From Methylobacterium sp. PvR107 (GTDB lineage Bacteria; Pseudomonadota; Alphaproteobacteria; Rhizobiales; Beijerinckiaceae): a stretch of 64,000 bases of DNA. The notes beneath the pieces were generated by a model. The model saw nothing but the letters and a program-made list of their open reading frames with translations. It had not been told where the DNA came from and searched no databases. Both the position numbers and the translations under genes were made by a program. Location: contig NZ_JAFIBW010000001.1 in NCBI RefSeq assembly GCF_017833295.1, positions 4,119,501-4,183,500 on the forward strand. Reading direction: 5' to 3'. Positions 1-8,843 of the stretch are shown piece by piece (within the stretch, counting starts at the first letter, position 1; each line of letters begins with the position of its first letter).

Positions 1-1672
1 GATTCACGCCGCCGGAACCCAGGACGAGGCTCGGCACGTTCGGCAGGTCAGACTGGATGCCGAGCCGGCGCGCGGTGGCGATCACCGCCGGGATGCCGAC
101 CTCCTGGCCGAGCTGGGCCGCCACCGTGTTGATCGAGAGCGCGAAGGCGGTCCGCAGCGGCACCGGGCCGCGATAGCGACCGTCGTCGTTCTCGGGCTCC
201 CAATTGCCGATCTGGACCGGACGATCGACCAGGACGGATTCGGGGCTGTAGCCGTTCTCGTAGGCGGTCAGGTAGACCAGCATCTTGAACAGCGAGCCCG
301 GCTGGCGCTTGGCCTGGACGGCGCGGTTGAACTGGCTGTCCTCGTAGTCGCGGCCGCCCACCATGGCGAGGATCGCGCCCTCCTTCGACAGCACCACCAT
401 CGCCGCCTGACCGACCTTGCGGCGCCGCCCGTCCTTGTCGAGGCGGCGGGCGACGATGCCCTCGGCGAGGCTCTGGAGGTCGAGGTTCAGGGTCGAGCGG
501 ACCGTGACGTCGCCGTCCTTGCCGGCGAGGCGCTTCACGTCGCCGGCGATCATGTCGAGGAAGTAGTTGGTCCCGGGCGGCGTCTCGGGCGGCGTCTTCA
601 GGGTCACGCTCTGCCGGCGGGCCGCATCAGCCTCAGCCTGGGTGATCGCGCCGGTCTCCACCATGGCCTGGAGGACCACGTCCGCCCGCTCCTTGGCGCC
701 GCCGAGGTTGCGGGTCGGGGCGAGCTGCGACGGGGCGCGCACGAGGCCGGCCAGCATGGCCGCCTCGGGCAGACTCAAGGCCTTGGCCGGCTTGCCGAAA
801 TATCGCCGCGCAGCCGCATCCGCCCCATAGGCGCCGGCGCCGAAATAGGCGGTGTCGAGATAGCCGAGCAGGATCTCGTCCTTACTCATCGTCGCCTCGA
901 CGCGCAGCGCCAGGAAGGCTTCCTGGACCTTGCGCCAGAGCGTCTTCTCCTGGTTGAGGGAGGTCAGGCGCGCATATTGCTGCGTGATCGTCGATCCGCC
1001 CTCGCGCACGCCGCCGCCCGTGACGTTGCGCCACGCCGCCCGCGCGAGCCCGCGCAGGTCGAGGCCCCAATGGCTGTAAAAGCGCCGGTCCTCGATCGCC
1101 ACGATCGCCTGCGCGAGATGGGGCGGCAGGTCGGCGGCGGTGAGCTTCTGGCCGCGGAAGCTGCCGCGCGTGGCGAAGACGCGCCCGTCATCGGCCTCGA
1201 CGGTGATTGCCCGCTGGCCGGTCTCAACCACGGCCCCGCCGAGCGGCGGCAGGGTCAGGAGCGCGACGAGCAGATAGAGCGTCAGCGCCAGGACCGGCAG
1301 CAGGATCGCGGCACCGGCAGCGAGAAGGATCGGCCGCCGCCGCGCCGGTCCGCGCCGGAGCGTCCCGGGCTCGGCGTCAGGTCGGTCCGCGGCGGACGGT
1401 GCGCTGGGCCGGATCTCCGACCGAACACGATCCGGTTTGCGCGCCAGGAGCGCGCGAGTGCGGGCGGATGCGACGCCTCCGAAACGCGCGATCCCGCGTC
1501 CGCCCGCGGCGAGCAGGACCCACAGGTGCCGCAACAGGTCGAGAGCAGCGCGCCGCGCCTCGCGGGCAGCCAGGCGCGGATCGGCGGCATCGGCCCCCGG
1601 CACGCGCATGGCCTTCGGATCTGACGGTGTCGGCCCGTCGGCGGGGGCGCGCTCCGGCGCGTCGGGCGTCAT
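1..1672 (-). CDS. Penicillin-binding protein 1A family, bifunctional transglycosylase/transpeptidase (partial)
   Basis: Class A penicillin-binding protein that polymerises and cross-links peptidoglycan in the periplasm. The reading frame opens at ATG 1672-1670 and runs off the window after about 557 codons, so the C-terminus is missing. A proline/arginine-rich cytoplasmic stretch is followed by a hydrophobic anchor near residues 115-140. The GT51 domain then shows EDRRFYSHWG and GGSTITQQ. The transpeptidase domain shows the SxxK motif (GSLFK, Ser about residue 460) and SIN in ALSINT. The KTG box would lie beyond the window. Family assignment is firm; the exact subfamily (PBP1a or PBP1c-like) is not settled without the C-terminus. 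Confidence 0.9.
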   Translation of the reverse strand, partial: MTPDAPERAPADGPTPSDPKAMRVPGADAADPRLAAREARRAALDLLRHLWVLLAAGGRGIARFGGVASARTRALLARKPDRVRSEIRPSAPSAADRPDAEPGTLRRGPARRRPILLAAGAAILLPVLALTLYLLVALLTLPPLGGAVVETGQRAITVEADDGRVFATRGSFRGQKLTAADLPPHLAQAIVAIEDRRFYSHWGLDLRGLARAAWRNVTGGGVREGGSTITQQYARLTSLNQEKTLWRKVQEAFLALRVEATMSKDEILLGYLDTAYFGAGAYGADAAARRYFGKPAKALSLPEAAMLAGLVRAPSQLAPTRNLGGAKERADVVLQAMVETGAITQAEADAARRQSVTLKTPPETPPGTNYFLDMIAGDVKRLAGKDGDVTVRSTLNLDLQSLAEGIVARRLDKDGRRRKVGQAAMVVLSKEGAILAMVGGRDYEDSQFNRAVQAKRQPGSLFKMLVYLTAYENGYSPESVLVDRPVQIGNWEPENDDGRYRGPVPLRTAFALSINTVAAQLGQEVGIPAVIATARRLGIQSDLPNVPSLVLGSGGVN

Positions 1673-1821
1673 CGCATTGCAGGGTCCGGGACCGGCCGTT
1701 CCGGTCGAGGACGTCTTCTAGGCTGCTTCCGGCCCCGTGTCCCGCAATCACCGCGGTGCGATCGGGCCCGGAGGTCGATCCTGACGCGGCCGTGTGGATC
1801 GCGCCACGGATCCGGCCCGGA

Positions 1822-2475
1822 TCAGCGCCCGGTCGGGGTGATGGACGGCCCGTTCGCCCCGTGCCGGCTCCGAAGCTGGAAGGCCAAGATCAGCAGGAGC
1901 ACGCCGAAGGCGAAGGTGTAGGCGCCGATCCACCACGTCAGCACCAGGGCCGACATGCCCGGCTCGAGGATCAGCGCGATCCCGAACAGGATCGACACGA
2001 CGCCGCCGAGGACGAGCCACCAGCGGCCGTAATGGAGGTGCAGCCGGAAGGCGGCGGCAATCATCAGGCCGCCGGTCACCAGGGCCCAGACGGCGAGCAG
2101 CAGCACGAAGGCCCAGACGGCGGCCGCCGGGACCAGCACCGCCGCGACACCCACGATGATGTCGACGAGGCCTTCCAGCAGCAGGAAGCCCCAGCGCTCG
2201 TGGCGCTGCGCCGCCCGAACCGCGCCGACGATGGCGAAGACGCCGTCGGCGAACATGTAGGCGGCGAAGAACAGCACCAGCGACAGCACGAAGGCGCCGG
2301 GCGCGATGAAGGCCACGGCGCCGAACAGGATCGCGACGACACCGCGCAGGGCGACGAGCCACCAGTTGCGGGCGAGCGCCGCGCTCATGGCATCGAGGCG
2401 CGCGGCTCCGACGAGCGGGACGCCGGATGGCGACGTGGCCGTCGGGCCGGAATTGGGTGTCGGACTGCTGGTCAT
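1822..2475 (-). CDS. HdeD family acid-resistance/stress membrane protein (DUF308)
   Basis: A 217-aa integral membrane protein with about six hydrophobic segments arranged as internally similar pairs, as in the HdeD/DUF308 family (for example GGVVSILFGIALILEPG and LRGVVAILFGAVAFIAPG). The start at 2475 (MTSSPTPNSG) is preferred over longer in-frame options because a GGAG ribosome-binding sequence lies just upstream. An exact sigma-EcfG promoter at 2526-2550 also points at it, leaving a leader of about 45 nt. HdeD proteins are linked to acid and general stress; the precise activity is unknown. The promoter suggests membership of the PhyR/EcfG regulon. Confidence 0.85.
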   Translation of the reverse strand: MTSSPTPNSGPTATSPSGVPLVGAARLDAMSAALARNWWLVALRGVVAILFGAVAFIAPGAFVLSLVLFFAAYMFADGVFAIVGAVRAAQRHERWGFLLLEGLVDIIVGVAAVLVPAAAVWAFVLLLAVWALVTGGLMIAAAFRLHLHYGRWWLVLGGVVSILFGIALILEPGMSALVLTWWIGAYTFAFGVLLLILAFQLRSRHGANGPSITPTGR

Positions 2476-2525
2476 GGCGGAACTCCAGAGCGTATTGCCG
2501 TTAGCGGCAGAGGTTCCGGGCGCAG

Positions 2526-2550
2526 AACGCCGCAGTGCGGCAAGCGTTCC
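2526..2550 (-). promoter_or_regulatory. Predicted sigma-EcfG (general stress) promoter upstream of hdeD-like gene
   Basis: On the minus strand the sequence reads GGAAC (2550-2546), 16 nt, CGTT (2529-2526). This exactly matches the alphaproteobacterial EcfG consensus GGAAC-N16/17-CGTT. The expected transcription start is near 2519, about 45 nt before the HdeD ATG. Confidence 0.75.
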
Positions 2551-2668
2551 TGGGGCCGGCGACCGCATCATGGAACCTTGGGCCAGCGCTCGGCTTTTGC
2601 AGTGCGAGGCGGGCGATATGCACTGTCCGGCCACCGTCAGGGGCCGGCCCACCGGGCGACGATTTCCC

Positions 2669-3940
2669 ATGTTTGACGATCAGCGGCAGGCCTCCGAGGC
2701 GGAGGCGCGCGTGCGGCCGGGCGATGGCCGGGCCGATGCGGTCGATCGCGATGTCGTCGATCGCGATGTCCTGGATCTCGGTCGGCCAGCCCACGCGCGC
2801 GAGACGGCGCGCAAGCCCGGGTCGGAGAGCGAGGATCAGGAGGCGGATCAGGACGCGCCGGAGGCGGAGAACGACGAGAGTGCGGATGAGGAGGAGGGCG
2901 AGGAGCGGCGGCCCAACATCCTGCGCCGCCATCCGTTCGCGTTCCTGCTGGGTGCGCTCGCGGTGGCCGCTCTGTGCGTCGGCGTGTTCTTCTACTGGCT
3001 CCTGTACATGCACCCGTACGAGAGCACAGACGACGCCTTCGTGGACGCGCGCAGCATCTCGATCCAGCCCAAGGTCGGCGGCTACCTCGTCGACGTTCCG
3101 GTCACCGACAATCAGCACGTCGAGGCCGGGCAGGTGCTCTTCCAGATCTACCAGCGCGACTACCAGATCGCCCTGGAGCAGGCGAAAGCCCAGGTCGCGG
3201 CCGACGATGCGGCGATCAAGAACATCGATGCCCAGATCCAGGCGCAATACGCCAACATCGACGTGTCGAAAGCGCAGGTCGCCACCGCCGAGGCGGCCCT
3301 GAAATTCGCCCAGGAGGATGCGGCCCGCTACAAGGACCTCGCCGAGCGCGGCTCGGGCTCGATCCAGCAATCGCAATCGGCGACCTCGACGCTCCAGCAG
3401 CGGCAGGCCGCGCTGCAGAGCGCCAATGCCAGCGTGGTCGCCGCGCAGAAGCAGATCGGCTCGCTCCAGGCGCAGAAGGCCTCGACGCAGGCGCAGCTCG
3501 CCCGCGACACGGCGCAGGTCGAGCAGGCCGAGCTGAATCTCGGCTACACCACGGTCCGTTCCGTGCAGTCCGGCCGCCTCGTCCGGTTAACCGGCGGCAT
3601 CGGCCAGCTGGCCCAGGCCGGCCAGACTCTCGCGACCTTCGTGCCGGACGACATCTGGGTGACAGCGAATTACAAGGAGACGCAGATCACCGACATGCGT
3701 CCGGGCCAGCCGGTCGACATCGCGATCGACGCCTACCCGGGCCGCAAGATCCACGGTACGCTGGCCTCGGTGCAGCCGGGCTCCGGCACCGCCTTCAGCC
3801 TTCTGCCGGCGCAGAACGCCACCGGCAATTACGTGAAGGTGACGCAGCGCATCCCGGTGAAGATCGTCGTCAACGACTGGCCGACGGACGTCGCGATCGG
3901 CCCGGGCATGTCGATCGTCCCGACCATCACGGTCCGGTGA
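2669..3940 (+). CDS. HlyD/EmrA family membrane fusion protein of an efflux pump
   Basis: A 423-aa periplasmic adaptor that would link the inner-membrane MFS pump encoded next to it to an outer-membrane channel. The first 85 residues are unusually acidic and of low complexity. One transmembrane anchor follows near residues 92-115, then the lipoyl-type half (SIQPKVGGYLVDVPVTDNQ), a long alanine/glutamine-rich coiled coil, and the returning beta-barrel half (LGYTTVRSVQSGRLVRL). Length and order match EmrA. Start 2669 (MFDDQRQ) was chosen because it begins the compositionally coherent protein; longer in-frame extensions have no family support. The EmrB-like gene follows after 5 nt. Confidence 0.9.
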   Translation: MFDDQRQASEAEARVRPGDGRADAVDRDVVDRDVLDLGRPAHARETARKPGSESEDQEADQDAPEAENDESADEEEGEERRPNILRRHPFAFLLGALAVAALCVGVFFYWLLYMHPYESTDDAFVDARSISIQPKVGGYLVDVPVTDNQHVEAGQVLFQIYQRDYQIALEQAKAQVAADDAAIKNIDAQIQAQYANIDVSKAQVATAEAALKFAQEDAARYKDLAERGSGSIQQSQSATSTLQQRQAALQSANASVVAAQKQIGSLQAQKASTQAQLARDTAQVEQAELNLGYTTVRSVQSGRLVRLTGGIGQLAQAGQTLATFVPDDIWVTANYKETQITDMRPGQPVDIAIDAYPGRKIHGTLASVQPGSGTAFSLLPAQNATGNYVKVTQRIPVKIVVNDWPTDVAIGPGMSIVPTITVR

Positions 3941-3945
3941 GCGCG

Positions 3946-5676
3946 ATGGCCCCCAAGGGCGGGTCGGCTGCACCCGGGCGGAAGCCGAACGCCGGTAACA
4001 GTTCCTCGGGCAAGCCTTCTTCGGGCAAGCCTTCTTCGGGCAAGCCTTCTTCGGACAAGCCTTCTTCGGACAAGCCTTCTTCGGACAAGCCTTCTTCGGG
4101 CAAGGCGCCAGGCGGCCACAATCCCTGGCTGATCGCCGGCGTGGTGGCGCTGGCGACCTTCATGGAGGTGCTCGACACCACCATCGCCAACGTGGCGCTC
4201 CGCTACATCTCGGGCGGCCTCGCGGTCGGGCCCGACGAGGCAGCTTGGGTGGTGACGAGCTACCTCGTGGCCAACGCGATCACGCTCACGGCCTCGAGCT
4301 TCCTGGCCAAGCGCTACGGCCGCAAGGCGTTCTTCATGTGGTCGGTGGCGTTGTTCACTGTCTCGTCGCTCCTGTGCGGCTTCGCCTGGAGCCTGGAATC
4401 GCTCCTGTTTTTCCGCGTGCTTCAGGGGCTCGGCGGCGGCGGCATGGCGCCGCTCGCCCAGTCGATCCTGGCCGATTCCTTCCCGCCGGCGAAGCGTGGC
4501 CAGGCTTTCGCGCTCTACGGCGTCGCCATCGTCGTGGCGCCGGTGATCGGGCCGACGCTCGGCGGCTGGCTCTCCGACAACGCCTCCTGGCACTGGTGCT
4601 TCCTGATCAACGGCCCCGTGGGCGTGATCGCGCTGGGGCTGATGTACTGGCTGATCGAGGACAGCAAGGCGGCCAAGAAGGAGCGTCGCGCTCTGGTGCG
4701 CAAGGGCATCCGCTTCGACATCGTCGGCTTCGTTCTGGTCGCCCTGTTCCTCGGCTCCCTGGAGGTGATCCTCGACGAGGGCCAGCGGAAGGACTGGTTC
4801 GGCACCTCGACGCTGATGAACCTGTCCGGCGTTCTGATGGTGGTCTCGTTCGTGGCCATGATCCCGTGGCTCCTGAACAGGAAGAACCCGGTCGTGGACC
4901 TGAGCCTGCTGGGCAATCGCCAGTTCGGCTCGTGCTTCCTGGTGATGATGTTCACCGGCGCGATCCTGATCTCGACCACGCAGTTCATCCCGCAGATCAC
5001 GCAGGAATATTACGGCTACACCGCCACCCTGTCGGGTCTCGTCCTCGGTCCGGGCGGCATCGTCACGGTGGTGATGATGTTCCTCACCGGCCGGGTCTCG
5101 GCCCATGTGCAGCCGAAATGGCTGATCGCCGCCGGCATGACCATCGTGGCGCTCGGGATGTACGACCTGACGCGGCTCAACGGCACGACGACCTTCGCGT
5201 TCTTCGCGTGGTCGCGCGTCTGGATCGGCATCGGCCTGCCGATGGTGTTCCTGTCGATCACCTCAGCCTCCTACGAGGGCATCCGCAAGGACCAGACCGA
5301 TCAGGCCTCGGCCCTGATCAACGTCGCCCGCAACGTCGGCGGTTCGATGGGCGTCGCGCTCGCCCAGAACATTCTCGCCTATCGCAGCCAGTTCCATCAG
5401 AGCCGGCTGGTGGAGAACATCAACCCGGCCGAGCCCGCCTACCAAGAGACGATGCGGCAGGCGACGCAGTACTTTTCCGAGCACGGCTATGTCGGCGTCG
5501 AGGCCCAGAAACAGGCGACGGCCTGGATCGGCAGCGTGCTGAGCACGGAAGTCGCCTACTGGGCCTATATCGACGTGTTCTGGGTGCTGGGCATGGTTGC
5601 CGCCTGCGCAGTGCCGCTGGCGCTGAGCCTGAAGAGCGTCAAGCTCGGCGGCGGGGCTCCGGCCGGAGGGCATTGA
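3946..5676 (+). CDS. DHA2 family MFS drug efflux permease (EmrB-like)
   Basis: A 576-aa inner-membrane proton-drug antiporter with 14 predicted membrane segments. Recognisable signatures include LDTTIANVALRYISGGL in the first helix and RVLQGLGGGGMAPLAQ in motif A/C context. It follows the membrane fusion gene by 5 nt, so the two form an EmrAB-type pair; an outer-membrane factor is not adjacent. GTG at 3937 is an in-frame alternative that would overlap the upstream stop. The cytoplasmic N-terminus carries a six-copy perfect-length 15-nt tandem repeat encoding SSGKP/SSDKP units, an atypical extension for this family. Confidence 0.92.
   Translation: MAPKGGSAAPGRKPNAGNSSSGKPSSGKPSSGKPSSDKPSSDKPSSDKPSSGKAPGGHNPWLIAGVVALATFMEVLDTTIANVALRYISGGLAVGPDEAAWVVTSYLVANAITLTASSFLAKRYGRKAFFMWSVALFTVSSLLCGFAWSLESLLFFRVLQGLGGGGMAPLAQSILADSFPPAKRGQAFALYGVAIVVAPVIGPTLGGWLSDNASWHWCFLINGPVGVIALGLMYWLIEDSKAAKKERRALVRKGIRFDIVGFVLVALFLGSLEVILDEGQRKDWFGTSTLMNLSGVLMVVSFVAMIPWLLNRKNPVVDLSLLGNRQFGSCFLVMMFTGAILISTTQFIPQITQEYYGYTATLSGLVLGPGGIVTVVMMFLTGRVSAHVQPKWLIAAGMTIVALGMYDLTRLNGTTTFAFFAWSRVWIGIGLPMVFLSITSASYEGIRKDQTDQASALINVARNVGGSMGVALAQNILAYRSQFHQSRLVENINPAEPAYQETMRQATQYFSEHGYVGVEAQKQATAWIGSVLSTEVAYWAYIDVFWVLGMVAACAVPLALSLKSVKLGGGAPAGGH
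4006..4110 (+). repeat. 15-bp in-frame tandem repeat in the efflux permease gene
   Basis: Six consecutive 15-nt units (4006-4095) of the form TCGGGCAAGCCTTCT or TCGGACAAGCCTTCT are followed by a partial seventh. They encode a Ser/Lys/Pro-rich linker with alternating GKPSS and DKPSS. Units 1-3 carry Gly and units 4-6 carry Asp, so the array expanded in two blocks. Copy number is a multiple of three bases and can vary without frameshift. Confidence 0.95.
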
Positions 5677-5822
5677 CGAAAAGGGCCATACCTCGGCCCC
5701 CGTCGATCCGCGCCGTCAATCCGGGGCGCCGAAGGCGAGCCCGCAACCCAGAGGGATGGCAGGGTGATGCCTGCGATGCCTCCCTCACGGTACCCGCTCG
5801 CGCCAGGACGAAGACCCGGTCC

Positions 5823-6962
5823 TCAAACCCCGTCCGGCGGCAGCGCCTCGGTGACCTGCACGCGGCGGCTACCCGCAGCCTGGCCCGCCTCTTCGGCGGC
5901 GATTTCGGTCTGAGCCGGCCCCTTGTCCAGGGCCTCGGCCACCGCCGCAACGCCCTTGTAGCGCGTCAGGCGCCGGTCGATCATGTCCTCGATCCGCCCG
6001 TGCAGTTCGGCCACGGTCAGGCTGCGTCGCTTGCCGCCGGTCTTCTCGGTGAACAGGCTGCGATTGGCCCGCGCCGCGCTGCGGAACTCCCGCCCTGCGA
6101 CTTCGTCGGGCTTCTCAGAGGAGAGCGACAGGAAACGTCCGGCGCTGGCCGTGCCGAGGAAATGCGCGAGGTAGAGTTCGGTGGTGGACAGGGCCCGGCC
6201 GACCCGCGCCTCGATCCGCTCGCGGTCGCGCTTGATGAGTTCGGCCGCCATCAGCGCCGCCACACGCGGATCGTTGCGCAGGCCGAGAACCCGATTGCGC
6301 ATGCCGGCCGTCACGGTGATCGCGGAGCCGCGGCCCTTCACGGCGGCGGCTTCCTCGGCGAGCCCGTAGCGGGCGCCGTAAGTGCGGATCATCTCCAGCC
6401 AGGTGCGGGCGACGAACTGAAACAGGCCCTGCGCCGACGAGGTCGCGGCCTTCGCGTCGGTATCGAAGCTCGATTCTTTGTCGGCCAGCGCCATCATGTA
6501 GACGGGATCGACCCCGGCCTCGTCGGAGGCCTTCACGATCGTGTCGACCACCTTGCCCGGCACGCTGCGCGCGCCGAACTGGACGGCGGCTTCGCCCTGC
6601 TCCTGGGTCACGCGCGGCAGGGCGGCGAGGTTGTCCTGGATCAGCGCCGTGGTGGCAGGCTCCTGCTCCGGAACGGGCAGGCCGCTCCAGGCGGCATAGG
6701 CTTCGGAAGAGGCGGCCTCGATCGGCGCGGCTTCCCTCGTAGAGCTGGCGAGCGTCTGCGCGGCCCGCGGGCTGGTATCCACCCGGTCGTGAGCCTGCGC
6801 GGCGGGCGCGAAATAGGCCGGTGCGAAGGCCGCTTGCGGCAGGCCGAACCCGGCGATGAGGCCCAGGGCCAGCGTTCCAGAGAGCCGGCGGATCCCGTTT
6901 TGGCCTCTGCGGCGAAGTGACCGGCGCTCTGTTCCGCGTCCGGCCCGCGGCAGCCACGCCAC
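5823..6962 (-). CDS. Lytic transglycosylase (SLT domain), exported
   Basis: Predicted to cleave peptidoglycan glycan strands in the periplasm. From the GTG at 6962 the protein has 379 aa: a basic N-terminus, a hydrophobic export segment (LSGTLALGLIAGFGL) ending near AQA, then the SLT-like fold. Residues about 160-260 include the catalytic-glutamate segment ALADKESSFDTDAKA and the AQGLFQFV motif. The GTG start is chosen because GAGGA lies 7 nt upstream and it places the signal peptide properly. A longer ATG start at 7046 is possible but adds an unlikely tail. The C-terminal third has no recognised domain. It is convergent with the efflux operon. Confidence 0.82.
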   Translation of the reverse strand: MAWLPRAGRGTERRSLRRRGQNGIRRLSGTLALGLIAGFGLPQAAFAPAYFAPAAQAHDRVDTSPRAAQTLASSTREAAPIEAASSEAYAAWSGLPVPEQEPATTALIQDNLAALPRVTQEQGEAAVQFGARSVPGKVVDTIVKASDEAGVDPVYMMALADKESSFDTDAKAATSSAQGLFQFVARTWLEMIRTYGARYGLAEEAAAVKGRGSAITVTAGMRNRVLGLRNDPRVAALMAAELIKRDRERIEARVGRALSTTELYLAHFLGTASAGRFLSLSSEKPDEVAGREFRSAARANRSLFTEKTGGKRRSLTVAELHGRIEDMIDRRLTRYKGVAAVAEALDKGPAQTEIAAEEAGQAAGSRRVQVTEALPPDGV

Positions 6963-7366
6963 GGTTTCATCCTCACTTTGGCTCACGATCGGCGCGAGTC
7001 GGCTCACGTCGTCGGCGCAACGCGCCGGCTCCGGGAAAACCCCCATTACTGGTCCTCTTCAGAATTTCCTTTGTCGGCCCGGCGTCTGGCGTCCGGGTCC
7101 TTGGAAGCGGCGGCCGTATCGACGCCGGCCGTGACCAGAATGGGACGGCTCCGTGATCCAAGCGTGGCACGGTCAACGAAGGGTTAACCCTGCTTTTTAA
7201 GGCCGCCGTAACGCCGCGATCGCGCCGCGCTCTGAGGATTGGAGGCGCAAAGTTGTCGCATTCGGCTTGGAACGCCGCACGTCCGAGCCAGTTAGGTACC
7301 GCCCGGGGGGGCCGAACTTTCCGTCCCAAGACGCCACCCGCGTCCCCACAAGGACATCAGTTTCCA
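6963..7366. other. Intergenic region between transglycosylase and inositol phosphate synthase genes
   Basis: A divergent intergenic stretch of about 400 nt with no supported gene. It contains a GGGTTAACCC palindrome at 7181-7190 and is more AT-rich around 7180-7205 (TGCTTTTTAAGG), so it probably holds the promoters of both flanking genes. No riboswitch or tRNA is visible. Confidence 0.5.
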
Positions 7367-8557
7367 ATGAGCATGCAGTCCGGTCGCCGCGTCGGTGTCG
7401 CGTTCGTTGGCATGGGAGGCGCCGTCGCCACCACCGCCATCGCCGGCATCGAGATGATCAAATCCGGCTCGAACCGTCTCGACGGGCTGCCGCTCGCCGG
7501 CCTCTCCGTGGCGGGCCTGGCCGATTACAAGGATCTCGTCTTCGGCGGCTGGGACCTGAACGGTGACGATCTCGGCGCCGCCGCGAGCGGCCACGGCGTG
7601 CTCTCGAAGGACGATATCGAGAACGGTGCCCAGATCCTGAAGGGCATCACCCCCTGGCCGGCGGTGGGCAGCGCCAAGTTCTGCAAGAACATCGACGGCC
7701 AGAACCGCATCGTCGCCAAGGACCATCGCGAGGCGGTCTCGGTGATCGCCAACGATCTTCGCCGCTTCCAGAAGGAGAGCAACCTCGACGACGTGGTCGT
7801 GGTCAACCTCGCCTCCACCGAGCGCTGGCCCGACCTGAACGACCCGACCCTGAATTCGACCGCCGCCTTCGAGAAGGGCCTGGATTCGAGCGACGAGGCG
7901 ATCTCGCCCGCCATGCTCTACGCCTACGCGGCGATCAAGAGCGGCATCCCCTACGCCAATTTCACCCCGAGCGTGGCGGCGGACGTCCCGGCGCTCCTCG
8001 ATCTCGCCAAGGAGCTGAACGTCCCGGTGGCCGGCAAGGACGGCAAGACCGGCCAGACCATGATGAAGACGGTGCTGGCGCCCGCCTTCAAGGCGCGCGC
8101 GCTGCACGTCGACGGCTGGTTCTCGACCAACATCCTCGGCAACCGCGACGGCCTCGCGCTGAACGACCCGAACTCGCTGCAGTCGAAGCTCAACACCAAG
8201 GGGACGGTGCTCGATTCGATCCTCGGCTACCCGGTCGAGGACCACCTCGTGCACATCCACTATTACCGCCCGCGCGGCGACGACAAGGAGGCCTGGGACA
8301 ACATCGACGTCACCGGCTTCATGGGCCAGCGGATGCAGATCAAGGTGAACTTCCTCTGTAAGGACTCCATCCTGGCCGCTCCGCTGGTCATCGAGATCGC
8401 CCGCGTCCTCGACCTCGCGAACAAGCGCGGCGACGGCGGCGTGCAGGAGCAGCTCTCGACCTTCTTCAAGGCCCCGATGGTCAAGAACGGCCACGGGCCG
8501 GAGCACGCCTTTGGCAAGCAGGAGAAGATGCTCCACGACTGGCTGGGCGTGCACTGA
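7367..8557 (+). CDS. ino1: Inositol-3-phosphate synthase
   Basis: A 396-aa NAD-dependent enzyme of the Ino1 family (glucose-6-phosphate to 1D-myo-inositol 3-phosphate). The N-terminal Rossmann motif is GVAFVGMGGAVATTAIAG. Conserved family segments include LASTERWPDLND, SGIPYANFTPS, AGKDGKTGQTMMKT and the central NILGNRDGLALNDP. The C-terminal region VNFLCKDSILAAPLVIE is also typical. The start at 7367 (MSMQSGRR) puts the Rossmann fold at the N-terminus as in relatives; AAGGA lies about 13 nt upstream. It heads a co-directional cluster of sugar/cyclitol-type enzymes and would provide their inositol phosphate. Confidence 0.92.
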   Translation: MSMQSGRRVGVAFVGMGGAVATTAIAGIEMIKSGSNRLDGLPLAGLSVAGLADYKDLVFGGWDLNGDDLGAAASGHGVLSKDDIENGAQILKGITPWPAVGSAKFCKNIDGQNRIVAKDHREAVSVIANDLRRFQKESNLDDVVVVNLASTERWPDLNDPTLNSTAAFEKGLDSSDEAISPAMLYAYAAIKSGIPYANFTPSVAADVPALLDLAKELNVPVAGKDGKTGQTMMKTVLAPAFKARALHVDGWFSTNILGNRDGLALNDPNSLQSKLNTKGTVLDSILGYPVEDHLVHIHYYRPRGDDKEAWDNIDVTGFMGQRMQIKVNFLCKDSILAAPLVIEIARVLDLANKRGDGGVQEQLSTFFKAPMVKNGHGPEHAFGKQEKMLHDWLGVH

Positions 8558-8617
8558 GGCATCCCGCATCGACGGGCACGGTATGAACTCGGTACGGCCG
8601 CATCGTCGATGACGGGC

Positions 8618-8790
8618 CGGAACCGGCCCCCTCTCGCCTGCGGGAGCGGGTTGGGGGGACGAGAGCGCTCGGGATCGGGCGCGCCATTGACGTACGGTCA
8701 CGGCGCGCCCATCCGGACAGATCTGATCCCTCACCCTGTCCCTCTCTCGTACGGGGGAGGGAACCCGCGTCCCGCTGGACGAGGGCTGAG
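8618..8790. repeat. Dispersed intergenic repeat, family C copy 1
   Basis: Low-complexity GC-rich intergenic DNA carrying CCCTC/GAGGG arms (CCCTCTCGCCTGCGGGAG; CCCTCTCTCGTACGGGGGAGGG). It resembles the stretches at 14668-14816, 34522-34640 and 56306-56476. It fills most of the 286-nt gap between the ino1 gene and the next gene. Confidence 0.6.
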
Positions 8791-8843
8791 TCCGTCCGAG
8801 GCGCCTGTGAGGGCGTCAGAGCCTCATCCGGTCGAAAGAGACG

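Noticed and set aside
2479..2502. GGAAC-N15-CGTT on the plus strand upstream of the efflux operon
   Set aside because: Spacer is 15 nt, outside the 16-17 nt accepted range, and it lies 167 nt from the gene; kept out of the sigma-EcfG list.
7269..7293. GGAAC-N16-AGTT upstream of ino1
   Set aside because: The -10 has lost the C of CGTT; not enough to claim general stress control.
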